Origin: Virgisporangium aliadipatigenens
GTDB lineage: Bacteria > Actinomycetota > Actinomycetes > Mycobacteriales > Micromonosporaceae
DNA length: 64,000 nt
Reading direction: 5' to 3'
Assembly: GCF_016863615.1 (NCBI RefSeq)
Contig: NZ_BOPF01000004.1
Span: 124,001 to 188,000, forward strand
Shown: piece after piece, positions 26,477 through 33,916 of the stretch
How the letters are laid out: the number at the start of each line of letters is the position of its first letter
Position numbering within the stretch: position 1 is the stretch's first letter
Notes under the pieces: generated by a model
The model's input: only the letters and a program-made list of their open reading frames with translations
The model's database searches: none
Told to the model about the DNA's origin: nothing
Translations under genes and position numbers: made by a program

Positions 26477-27601
26477 TTATGAGGCGGGGGTGACGGCAGG
26501 GCGCAAATCGGTCGGCCGGTGCCGGACTTCGCTACCCAGGTGAGCCATGAGCGCGTCGGCGATGCGCGCGCCGGCGTGCCCGTCCCACAGCACCGGCGTC
26601 CGCTTCGCGGGCGGGTCCGCCAGCACCAGGCCGGCCGCGGTTACGATGCGCCGCGGATCCGTGCCGATGACGAGGTTGGTCCCCTCGGAGACCGTGATCG
26701 GGCGCTCGGTGTTCTCCCGCAGCGTCAGGCACGGAACGCCCAACGCCGTCGTCTCCTCCTGCACCCCGCCCGAGTCGGTGAGCACCAGCCGCGCCGACGC
26801 CTGCAGCGCGACGAAGTCCAGATACCCGGCCGGCGCCACGGCCGTCAGGTTGGCCGGCAGGCCGACGGACTCCAGCTTCGCGGCGGTGCGCGGGTGCACC
26901 GGCCAGATCAGCGGCAGTTCCACCTGTCCCAGCGCGTCCAGCAGCCGGGCCAGGTGCGCCGGGTCGTCCACATTGGACGGCCGGTGCAGCGTCACCACGC
27001 CGTAGCCGCCCGGGGTGAGCCCGTGCCGGTGCAGCATGCCGCTGCCGAGCGCGCGGTCCAGGTTGGCGTACAGGGTGTCGATCATGACGTTGCCGGCGAG
27101 CACGATCTGGTCCTCGTGGTAGCCCTCGGCGCGCAGGTTCTCCACCGCGTCCGGCGACGGCGCGAAGAGCAGGTCCGAGACCCGGTCGGCCACCATGCGG
27201 TTGACCTCCTCGGGCATGCCCCAGTCCCGGGAACGCAGGCCCGCCTCGACGTGCGCCACGACGGCCTCCGCCTTGGCCCCGACGAGCGCGCACGCCAGCG
27301 TGGAGTTCACGTCGCCGACGACCACCACGGCGTCCGGCCGCACCTCGTCGACGAGCTTCTCGAACGCCGTCATCACCCGCGCCGTCTGCTCGGCGTGCGA
27401 GCCGGAGCCCGCACCCAGGTGGTGATCCGGTGCGCGCAGCCCGAGGTCGCGGAAGAACACGTCGTTCATCGACTCGTCGTAGTGCTGCCCGGTGTGCACC
27501 AGGCGGGCGTCGGCGCCCCGCCGTTCGAGCGCGTCGAGCACCGGCTTGATCTTGATGAAGTTGGGCCGGGCACCGGCCACGCACAGAACGGTGGGGCGCA
27601 T
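26477..27601 (-). CDS. wecB: UDP-N-acetylglucosamine 2-epimerase (non-hydrolysing, WecB/WbpI type)
   Basis: A 374-residue GT-B-fold epimerase converting UDP-GlcNAc to UDP-ManNAc, or in WbpI/WlbD relatives acting on the 2,3-diacetamido uronic acid form. GARPNFIK (10-17), D97, HVEAGLRS (117-124, with E119) and PEEVNR (130-135) are the conserved catalytic and UDP-binding positions, and SGGVQEE is the C-terminal donor loop. It lies 4 bases after the dehydrogenase gene in the same leftward operon. Presence of both fits either ManNAcA synthesis or the WlbABCD route. Sequence alone does not separate the two. Confidence 0.9.
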   Translation of the reverse strand: MRPTVLCVAGARPNFIKIKPVLDALERRGADARLVHTGQHYDESMNDVFFRDLGLRAPDHHLGAGSGSHAEQTARVMTAFEKLVDEVRPDAVVVVGDVNSTLACALVGAKAEAVVAHVEAGLRSRDWGMPEEVNRMVADRVSDLLFAPSPDAVENLRAEGYHEDQIVLAGNVMIDTLYANLDRALGSGMLHRHGLTPGGYGVVTLHRPSNVDDPAHLARLLDALGQVELPLIWPVHPRTAAKLESVGLPANLTAVAPAGYLDFVALQASARLVLTDSGGVQEETTALGVPCLTLRENTERPITVSEGTNLVIGTDPRRIVTAAGLVLADPPAKRTPVLWDGHAGARIADALMAHLGSEVRHRPTDLRPAVTPAS

Positions 27602-27605
27602 CGCC

Positions 27606-28862
27606 TCAGATCACCTCGACGTTCTCGCCGCTCATGCGCCGGCGCGTGTCCATCACGTACCTCGCGTTGGCGCGCACCAGCTCCAGGTCGAACTCGTCGT
27701 GGTCGGTCAGCAGGATCACCGCGTCCGCGGCGGCCACCTCCTCCGCCGTCAGCTCGCACCGGCGCACCTTCGCCAGCGCCGGAACGGCCTCCACCACGTG
27801 CGGGTCGGCGGCGCTCAGTTCGGCGCCCATCTCCAGGAGCAGCTCCGCCACGCGGGTGGCCGGCGACTCCCGGGCATCGCCGGTGTTCTTCTTGTAGGCC
27901 AGCCCCAGCAGCAGCACCTTCGAGCCGCTGACGGCCCGCTGGCGGGTGTTGAACGCCGCCACCAGCCGGCGCACCACGTAGTCGGGCATGTGGTTGTTGA
28001 TGTCGTTCGCCAGCTCGACGAAGCGCACGTTGCGGCCGAGCGTGCGCTGCACCCGCCACGACAGGTACGACGGGTCGATCGGCAGGCAGTGCCCGCCCAC
28101 ACCCGGCCCCGGCGTGAACTTCATGAACCCGAACGGCTTGCTCGCCGCCGCGTCGATCGCCTGCCAGATGTCGATGTTGAGGTCGTGCGCCACCATCGCC
28201 ATCTCGTTGATCAGTGCGATGTTCACGTGCCGGAACGTGTTCTCGATGAGCTTGGCCATCTCGGCCTCCCGCGGCGAGGAGACCGGCACCGTCGTGTCCA
28301 CGATCGTGTCGTAGAACTCCTGCACCACCTTGAGCGAGACCTCGTCGATGCCGGCGACGATCTTCGGCGTGGTGACGATGTCCCACGTCTCGTTGCCCGG
28401 GTCGATCCGTTCGGGGCTGAACCCGAGGTGGAAGTCGCGGCCGGCGATGAGCCCGGAGCCCTCCTCCAGGATCGGCCCGACGAGTTCCTCCGTGGTGCCC
28501 GGGTAGGTCGTCGACTCCAGCACCACCGTCGCGCCCGGCTGGAGGAACCGCGCGAGCATCCGCGCCGAAGCCTCCACATAGGACAGATCCGGGGCGCCGT
28601 CGCGCAACGGCGTCGGCACCGTGATGATGCCGATGTCGAAGCCGCCGCACTCCCGGGCCGACGAGGTCGCCTTGTAGCGTCCGGTGGCTACGACCGCCGC
28701 GAGACGTTCACTCGAAATGTCCTCCACATAGGACTGTCCGGAGGCGAGGCGGCCGATCCGGGCCTCGTCGATGTCGTAGCCGATGACCTGGTGACCCTGC
28801 TCGGCGGCCCGGACCGCGAGCGGAAGTCCGACGTAGCCCTGACCGGCGATGACAACCCGCAC
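27606..28862 (-). CDS. wecC: UDP-N-acetyl-mannosamine/glucosamine 6-dehydrogenase
   Basis: A 418-residue NAD-dependent dehydrogenase that oxidises the C6 alcohol of a UDP-HexNAc to a carboxylate in two steps. AGQGYVGLP at 6-14 binds NAD, and the catalytic cysteine is C259 in GVGGHCLPIDP. KLIENTFRHVNIALINE and AYKKNTGDARESP are the family central and C-terminal signatures. GTG at 28862 follows GAAGGAG at ideal spacing. WecC makes ManNAcA and WbpA makes GlcNAcA; which applies here is not clear. It lies 13 bases after the WecG-type gene. Confidence 0.9.
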   Translation of the reverse strand: MRVVIAGQGYVGLPLAVRAAEQGHQVIGYDIDEARIGRLASGQSYVEDISSERLAAVVATGRYKATSSARECGGFDIGIITVPTPLRDGAPDLSYVEASARMLARFLQPGATVVLESTTYPGTTEELVGPILEEGSGLIAGRDFHLGFSPERIDPGNETWDIVTTPKIVAGIDEVSLKVVQEFYDTIVDTTVPVSSPREAEMAKLIENTFRHVNIALINEMAMVAHDLNIDIWQAIDAAASKPFGFMKFTPGPGVGGHCLPIDPSYLSWRVQRTLGRNVRFVELANDINNHMPDYVVRRLVAAFNTRQRAVSGSKVLLLGLAYKKNTGDARESPATRVAELLLEMGAELSAADPHVVEAVPALAKVRRCELTAEEVAAADAVILLTDHDEFDLELVRANARYVMDTRRRMSGENVEVI

Positions 28863-28875
28863 CGTGTTTCTCCTT

Positions 28876-29661
28876 CTATCGAACGGGTTCCGTCGCGGCC
28901 TGACGCGTCGGTCGCACCATCTCGCGGGCGACCAGCGCGACGAACGCCGCGTTGGTGGTGACGTAGCGCTTGCCGAGCCGGCGGGGCTCCTGGAGCGCGC
29001 GGTAGGCCCACTCCATGCCGACCCGTTGCCAGGACCGCGGCGCACGGCGGACCACACCGGCGAGCACGTCGAACGACCCCCCGACGCCGTGCACCACCTT
29101 CGCGCCGCTGTGCTTGCCGAAGTCGGCGACGAACTTCTCCTTCTTGGGCGAGGTCATCCCGAGGAACAGCAGGTCGGCCCCGCTGCGCGCGATGCCCTCG
29201 GCGACCTCCTGCGCCTCGCTGTCGGCGAAGTAGCCGTCCCGGCTGCCCGCGACGCGCAGCTTCGGGTACCAGGTGGCGACGCGGCGTTCCATCTCGGCGA
29301 GCACGTCGGCCTTGGCGCCGAGGAAGTACACCGACAGGCCCCTGCGCTCGGCCTCGGCGAGCAGCCGCTGGAACAGGTCGATCCCGGCGACCCGCTCCGG
29401 CAGCCGGGCCCGCAGCAGGCGGCTCGCCCACACCACGGACTGGCCGTCGGCGACGATCACGTCGCAGCCGGAGACCGCCCGGTGCAGTTCGGGATCGCGG
29501 CGCATCTTGACGACCTTCGCCGCGTTGATGACGCCGACCTCGAGCAGCCGGTTGTCCTTCACCGCGTCCAGGCAGCGCTCCACGGTCTCGTCGAGGGTGA
29601 GCGCGTCCACGTCGATGCCGAAGAGCTTGCGCTTGCCGTCCGGCCGGTGCCGCCCACTCAT
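28876..29661 (-). CDS. WecG/TagA/CpsF-family glycosyltransferase (GT26)
   Basis: A 261-residue GT26 enzyme. GVINAAKVVKMRRD and VIVADGQSVVWASRLL (the catalytic Asp position in TagA is in this DG region), then VAGIDLFQRLL, VYFLGAKADV and LFLGMTSPKKEKFV are the family signatures. Members transfer ManNAc or ManNAcA to undecaprenyl-PP-GlcNAc as the second sugar of ECA or wall teichoic acid linkage units. This suits the adjacent UDP-ManNAc(A) genes. The ATG overlaps the stop of a 35-codon bridging ORF (ATGA). Confidence 0.88.
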   Translation of the reverse strand: MSGRHRPDGKRKLFGIDVDALTLDETVERCLDAVKDNRLLEVGVINAAKVVKMRRDPELHRAVSGCDVIVADGQSVVWASRLLRARLPERVAGIDLFQRLLAEAERRGLSVYFLGAKADVLAEMERRVATWYPKLRVAGSRDGYFADSEAQEVAEGIARSGADLLFLGMTSPKKEKFVADFGKHSGAKVVHGVGGSFDVLAGVVRRAPRSWQRVGMEWAYRALQEPRRLGKRYVTTNAAFVALVAREMVRPTRQAATEPVR

Positions 29662-29765
29662 CGGTGCCCCCCGCGCAGCGTCGTGGCGGCGCCCGAGGCG
29701 CCGCCTTCCCTCGTCGCTGCGCTCCTCAGTCCAGGCGGCACCGCGCCGCCCCGCCGCGCGCTCAT
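29658..29765 (-). CDS. 35-residue bridging mini-ORF made from the dispersed element
   Basis: This small ORF starts with an ATG overlapping the stop of the upstream toroid gene and ends with a stop overlapping the ATG of the WecG-type gene. Ribosomes could therefore pass along all three by reinitiation. The product is basic, short and unlike any family I know. Most of it is encoded by the 80-bp element that also forms the N-terminus of the aminotransferase at 3085. It may be a translational coupler rather than a functional peptide. Confidence 0.5.
   Translation of the reverse strand: MSARRGGAVPPGLRSAATREGGASGAATTLRGGHR
29687..29765 (-). repeat. 80-bp dispersed element, copy 2
   Basis: Matches 3085-3164 with about ten differences. 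It begins at the ATG overlapping the upstream stop, as in copy 1, but here the frame ends after 35 codons. Retained reading frame and retained ATGA junction in both copies argue that the element moves or recombines as a start-codon cassette. Confidence 0.75.
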
Positions 29766-30892
29766 CGGGCTAGCCAGGCGTAGAGGAGCCAGCCGAACTC
29801 GTACGGCCGGCACTCGCGGTCCAGCGCGAACGGCTTGTACGCCGCGTCGATCCCCGGCATGTGCAGCCCGGGGACCGCCTTCGTGGTGAGCCCCTGCACC
29901 GCGCGAACGACCTTCTTCGGGTCGCCGCGGTAGATCTTGCGCCAGGTCACGCCGTCGGCGTCGTGCACGATCGGCTCGGTCTCGTGCCCCCGGTGCTCGG
30001 CCGGATCGGTGATCCAGCGCAGCCCGCGTTCGATCGCCTCCCGGTAGCTGGGGCCGCCCGCGTCGGTCAGGTCGAGCAGCGCCATCGGGCCCATCGACGC
30101 CTGGTGCACGGTGTAGACCGGGTAGCCCTCGACCAGGCCGCCGGTGCGGGCGTCGTAGTGCCACCACCACTGGCCGCCGGGGCCCTGGAGTTCGCAGATC
30201 CGGTCGGCCGCGCGGACCGCCGCGGTCTTCGCCTCCTCGTCGCCGCGCATCCGGTGCAGGATGGCGAGCGCCTGGATCGGGTAGACCTGGTCGGCGTAGC
30301 AGGCGACGTGCGAGCGGTACCAGGGCAGCAGGCCCGGTCCCGTGCCGTGCGGGAAGAGCGGACTGTTTCCGTGGCGGGAGACCAGCAGACGTTCGCGGGC
30401 GGCCGCCAGGTGGTCCTTCACCTCCGCCTGTCCGATGGAACTGGCCAGAGCCGCCACGACCCACGATGCCTCGACCACGTACTGGGGCTTGTTCGGGTCG
30501 TCCAGCTCGCGGAGGCGTTCCAACGCCTTGGGCAGCAACGGGTGCGCACTCTGGGCGGCGGCCCATGCGATCAGGCCGGCGTCGCCGAGATTGGTGGTCC
30601 GGTCGAGGCGGCTCACGAGGAGCGCCACGAACTCCTCGACGTTCATTCCGCCGAGCACGGCCCGCTGCTTCTCCTCGGGCAACCATTGTGCCCCGAGCGC
30701 CACGATTGCGGCATAACGTGTGCTGGTGCCGCGTAATTCAAGTTCGCCGGATGTCGACCGCGCGCGGGTGAACGCGAACTCGTCGGAATCCGGACGGTAC
30801 ATCCGGGGAAGTCCCTCAAGTGCGACGGTGCAGAGCCGATCGACAAGTCGCGTGTTGTCGCCGTCCAGTTCGGCGCGCAGCGGCCACGTCAT
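29762..30892 (-). CDS. Alpha/alpha-toroid protein (prenyltransferase/terpene-cyclase-like fold)
   Basis: A 376-residue protein built of helical repeats. ICELQGPGGQWWWHYDARTG is a QW-like motif of squalene-cyclase/prenyltransferase toroids, and YVVEASWVVAAL and YPIQALAILHRM are further repeat helices. There is no DxDD or DDxxD cyclase motif in the usual place, so a catalytic role in lipid cyclisation is doubtful. A glycan- or lipid-binding or glycosidase-like (six-hairpin) role is equally possible. ATG at 30892 is preferred over ATG 30940 because the fold starts there, behind a GGGGGT run. It is the first gene of the leftward operon that leads to wecB. Confidence 0.6.
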   Translation of the reverse strand: MTWPLRAELDGDNTRLVDRLCTVALEGLPRMYRPDSDEFAFTRARSTSGELELRGTSTRYAAIVALGAQWLPEEKQRAVLGGMNVEEFVALLVSRLDRTTNLGDAGLIAWAAAQSAHPLLPKALERLRELDDPNKPQYVVEASWVVAALASSIGQAEVKDHLAAARERLLVSRHGNSPLFPHGTGPGLLPWYRSHVACYADQVYPIQALAILHRMRGDEEAKTAAVRAADRICELQGPGGQWWWHYDARTGGLVEGYPVYTVHQASMGPMALLDLTDAGGPSYREAIERGLRWITDPAEHRGHETEPIVHDADGVTWRKIYRGDPKKVVRAVQGLTTKAVPGLHMPGIDAAYKPFALDRECRPYEFGWLLYAWLAR

Positions 30893-31045
30893 CAACGGAT
30901 TACCCCCAAGAAACGGTTTCTGGCTTGGCGAACGGTACATGTGCAGTGCTCATGTCCGAAGTCAGGAATTGGCAGTAAGGTGTTGGCCGTTTGTGCGCGA
31001 TTCGGTACCCCGGCTAGTGGACGAGGCCGACGGAAGGACGAGGGA

Positions 31046-31657
31046 ATGGACCAGGGGAGTGCGGGATCGGCCGTTCGGGTGATGCCGGGTGCGGATATCG
31101 ACGAAAAGGCCCGGATCGGCGACGGGACAACTGTTTGGCACCTGGCGCAGGTGCGCGAAAACGCCGTGGTCGGTACGCGGTGCAATATCGGGAGAGGTGC
31201 CTATGTGGGGCCCGGTGTCCGGATCGGGGACAATTCGAAGCTGCAGAATTACGCGTTGGTCTACGAACCGGCCGAATTGGGCGATGGGGTGTTCATCGGA
31301 CCGGCGGCGGTGCTCACGAACGACGAGTTCCCCCGGGCGGTCACTCCCGACGGCGTGCTGAAGACGGGTGAAGACTGGACCGCGGTCGGGGTGGTGATCG
31401 GGGACGGCGCCTCGATCGGGGCGCGCGCCGTGTGCGTGGCCCCGGTGCGCATCGGGCGCTGGGCCCTGGTCGCCGCCGGTGCTGTCGTAACGACGGACGT
31501 GCCCGACTTTGCCCTGGTCGTGGGCGTTCCGGCGCGTCGGGTCCGCTGGGTGGGTCGCGCCGGCGTCCCCCTCGAACCGGACGGCGACGGCGACTTCGTC
31601 TGCCCGAAGACGGGTGCGCGGTACGTCGAGACGGACGGTGTGCTCGCTGAGAAGTGA
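31046..31657 (+). CDS. WlbB/WbpD-type UDP-sugar N-acetyltransferase
   Basis: A 203-residue left-handed beta-helix acetyltransferase. The hexapeptide turns ADIDEKARIGDGTTVWHLAQ, VRENAVVGTRCNIGRGAYVG and LQNYALVYEPAELGDGVFIG are near-diagnostic for the branch that acetylates the 3-amino group of UDP-GlcNAc3NA (WlbB, WbpD). NDEFPRA is the conserved loop. C-terminal residues form a small zinc-ribbon-like tail, FVCPKTGARYVE. ATG at 31046 follows AGGACGAGGGA. It is divergent from the toroid gene and converges on the sugar-transferase gene, so it is expressed separately from both arms. Confidence 0.85.
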   Translation: MDQGSAGSAVRVMPGADIDEKARIGDGTTVWHLAQVRENAVVGTRCNIGRGAYVGPGVRIGDNSKLQNYALVYEPAELGDGVFIGPAAVLTNDEFPRAVTPDGVLKTGEDWTAVGVVIGDGASIGARAVCVAPVRIGRWALVAAGAVVTTDVPDFALVVGVPARRVRWVGRAGVPLEPDGDGDFVCPKTGARYVETDGVLAEK

Positions 31658-31681
31658 CCGCACGGCTGCTCCGGGGCACTC

Positions 31682-33205
31682 TCAGTAGGCCCCGGAGCGG
31701 CGCAGAACGGCGCTGAGGGTGCGGGCCAGGATCGCCAGGTCCATGGTGAGTGACCAGTTCTCCACGTAGGTCAGGTCGAGCCGGATGGACTCCTCCCAGG
31801 AGAGGTCGGAACGGCCGGAGACCTGCCACAGGCCGGTGAGCCCGGGCTTGACCACCAGCCGGCGGCGCATGTCCGCGGGGTAGCCCGCCACCTCGCGCGC
31901 CAGCGGCGGGCGCGGACCCACCAGGGACATGTCGCCCTTGAGCACGTTGAGCAGCTGCGGGATCTCGTCGAGGGAGAGCCGGCGCAGCCACTTGCCGAGC
32001 GGCGTGACCCGGGGGTCGTCGCGCATCTTGAACAGCTCGCCGTCGGTCTCGTTCAGGTCGAACAGGTCGGAGAGCCGCGCCTCGGCGTCGAGGTACATCG
32101 AGCGGAACTTGTACATCATGAACGGCTGGCCGTTCTTGCCGACGCGTTCCTGACGGAAGATCGCCGGCCCGCCCGCACCGCCCGGCGCGAAGCGCACCAG
32201 CGCGGCGATGGCCACCAGCAGCGGCGCCGACATGAACAGCAGCTGCAGCGCCAGGGCCCGGTCGAACACGGTCTTGACGAAGCGCCGGCCGCCCTTGAGT
32301 CGCGGGTGCTCCACGTGCAGCATCGGCAGCCCGTCGACGGGGCGGATCGTGGTGCGGTCGCCGGCGACGTCGACCAGGGTGCTGGCGACGATGAGGTCGA
32401 TCTCGTCGCGTTCGAGGCGCCACGCCATGCGCCGCAGCGCCGCGCCGTCGATCTCGGCACACGAGAGCACCACGACCGTGTCGGCGCCGGCGTACGCCAC
32501 CGCCGCGGCGACGTCGTCGAACGTCCCCAGCACCGGCGGCAGGTTGCCCGCGGTGCGGCGCTCGGCCGGGCCGATCTGGCGTTCGGGCAGGCAGGCACCG
32601 ATGACGCCGAGCCCGTGGTAGCGCTCACGGCTGAGCCGGCGCGTCATCTCTCCCACCGCCAGGTCGTGTCCGACCAGGATGACCCGGTGCAAACGCTCAC
32701 CACGCGCCCATGAACGGTGCAACCGTTGCCGTGCGGCATAACGCCACGCGACTCCGGCAAAAGTCATCAACGGCATCGCGATGATGACGTATCCACGGGC
32801 TAATGGAAAATTGGCCACATAGGCAACGAATGCGAGTGCCGCCGTGAGTCCGAGACCCGAGCGAAAAACTCTGGCGTATTCCTCGTTTCCCACGAAGAGG
32901 TGCCGATGCTCGTACGTGCGGTTGAGAGCGAGCGCGGCGAGCCAGGCGAACGGTAATGCGAGCGTCACCCACAGGTATGTGCGCGTGGAGGGTGTCCCCG
33001 AGGTCGGTCCGAATCGAATTTGCAGTGCCGCGAATGCGGACGCGAGACCGACCAGCGAGTCGACTCCCGCGAGCGTGGCCACATAACGCAGGCGCCAGCC
33101 GTTGCGGCCGGCGCCGAGGGTGTGTGGCGTCGGGTGGGACGGGTATCGCTTTACCGGCTCGACTGCGGTGGTGTCAATGGTCGGTTTCATCTCGACCGAG
33201 TGCAC
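31682..33205 (-). CDS. Polyprenyl-phosphate glycosyl-1-phosphate transferase (initiating enzyme)
   Basis: A 507-residue membrane protein of the WbaP/WcaJ family. Five hydrophobic helices lie in the N-terminal 340 residues with a CoA/NAD-binding-like domain between, followed by the catalytic domain. VFDRALALQLLF, VGKNGQPFMMYKFRSM, DEIPQLLNVLKGDMSLVGPR and VKPGLTGLWQVSGRS are the family blocks. It moves a hexose- or HexNAc-1-phosphate onto undecaprenyl phosphate and so starts repeat-unit synthesis. GTG at 33205 is chosen because GGAGG ends five bases upstream, although an ATG exists at 33217. Its promoter must lie in the 0.7 kb gap upstream. Confidence 0.9.
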   Translation of the reverse strand: MHSVEMKPTIDTTAVEPVKRYPSHPTPHTLGAGRNGWRLRYVATLAGVDSLVGLASAFAALQIRFGPTSGTPSTRTYLWVTLALPFAWLAALALNRTYEHRHLFVGNEEYARVFRSGLGLTAALAFVAYVANFPLARGYVIIAMPLMTFAGVAWRYAARQRLHRSWARGERLHRVILVGHDLAVGEMTRRLSRERYHGLGVIGACLPERQIGPAERRTAGNLPPVLGTFDDVAAAVAYAGADTVVVLSCAEIDGAALRRMAWRLERDEIDLIVASTLVDVAGDRTTIRPVDGLPMLHVEHPRLKGGRRFVKTVFDRALALQLLFMSAPLLVAIAALVRFAPGGAGGPAIFRQERVGKNGQPFMMYKFRSMYLDAEARLSDLFDLNETDGELFKMRDDPRVTPLGKWLRRLSLDEIPQLLNVLKGDMSLVGPRPPLAREVAGYPADMRRRLVVKPGLTGLWQVSGRSDLSWEESIRLDLTYVENWSLTMDLAILARTLSAVLRRSGAY

Positions 33206-33916
33206 GCCCGCCTCCATCAGCTATGCCGACCATGGTTTTTCTCGTGCGCATCGTATGCGGTGGATCCCATGAGGGAACGCGCGGCGGAAGCACCACGGCA
33301 GAAGGCTGTCCAATCGAGCGGCTTTACGCCAGTGCGTCTCGCGTATTGAACACTAAAGGTCGAGTTAATGACAACTAAAACTAGTCAGCCTGCTCGCCTT
33401 CGGCTCAAAGCAGCAAATCGGGAAGATCCATCCTCGGCACCGCAGATCAGGCGGGTTCTTCGAGGGTGACGGCGGTCGATCCGTTGGGGCGTAAAAGCTT
33501 CTTCGTCCCGACTGTCCTAAAAGGACCATCGTGCTCATGACGGAATGTTGCACAATGAGCACGGAACGTCGAGAGCCCTTGCCCCGTCTATGGATCTGAG
33601 CGTGAGGGCGGCCCTACCCCTAGTGTCGGGAACCGGCCTGACCTGGCGCGCGGCGTGTCCCACATCATGGGACACTTAAGGTTCGCTCTGCGCAGGCTCA
33701 AGATCACTCTCGGTCCTGATATTCAGAATGTAATTGCGGAGAAACTGAGAGTCCGCATTTTCGGCCTGTCGCGCGATGAATTCGTCCCGCCGAACGATCG
33801 GTTGCCCGTATTCGACTTTCGGTCAGCGGCCCTCATTCGTGCGGCGTGAACGGATCCTATCGCCGGACATTCAAGAGATCCACCATCCGGAGTATCGGTT
33901 GGGTCAAGGGCCCCGC
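33206..33916. other. AT-richer 0.7 kb gap with inverted repeats and no convincing gene
   Basis: Base composition and third-position use drop well below the surrounding genes. The only plus-strand ORF of size (33655-33849) shows no GC-rich third-position bias and no known family. Structure includes two perfect inverted repeats at 33514-33526 (GTCCT AAA AGGAC) and 33530-33563. The gap should carry the promoter of the sugar-transferase gene. Confidence 0.5.
33530..33563. promoter_or_regulatory. Perfect 9-bp inverted repeat upstream of the sugar-transferase gene
   Basis: CGTGCTCAT, 16-base spacer, ATGAGCACG. Both arms match perfectly, with a centre-to-centre distance of 25 bases, which suits a dimeric regulator bound to the same helix face at two turns or a weak hairpin. 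It lies 325 bases before the transferase start. Confidence 0.4.

Noticed and set aside
33655-33849. 64-codon ORF in the AT-richer gap
   Set aside because: No GC-rich third positions, no known family and no clear ribosome-binding site.
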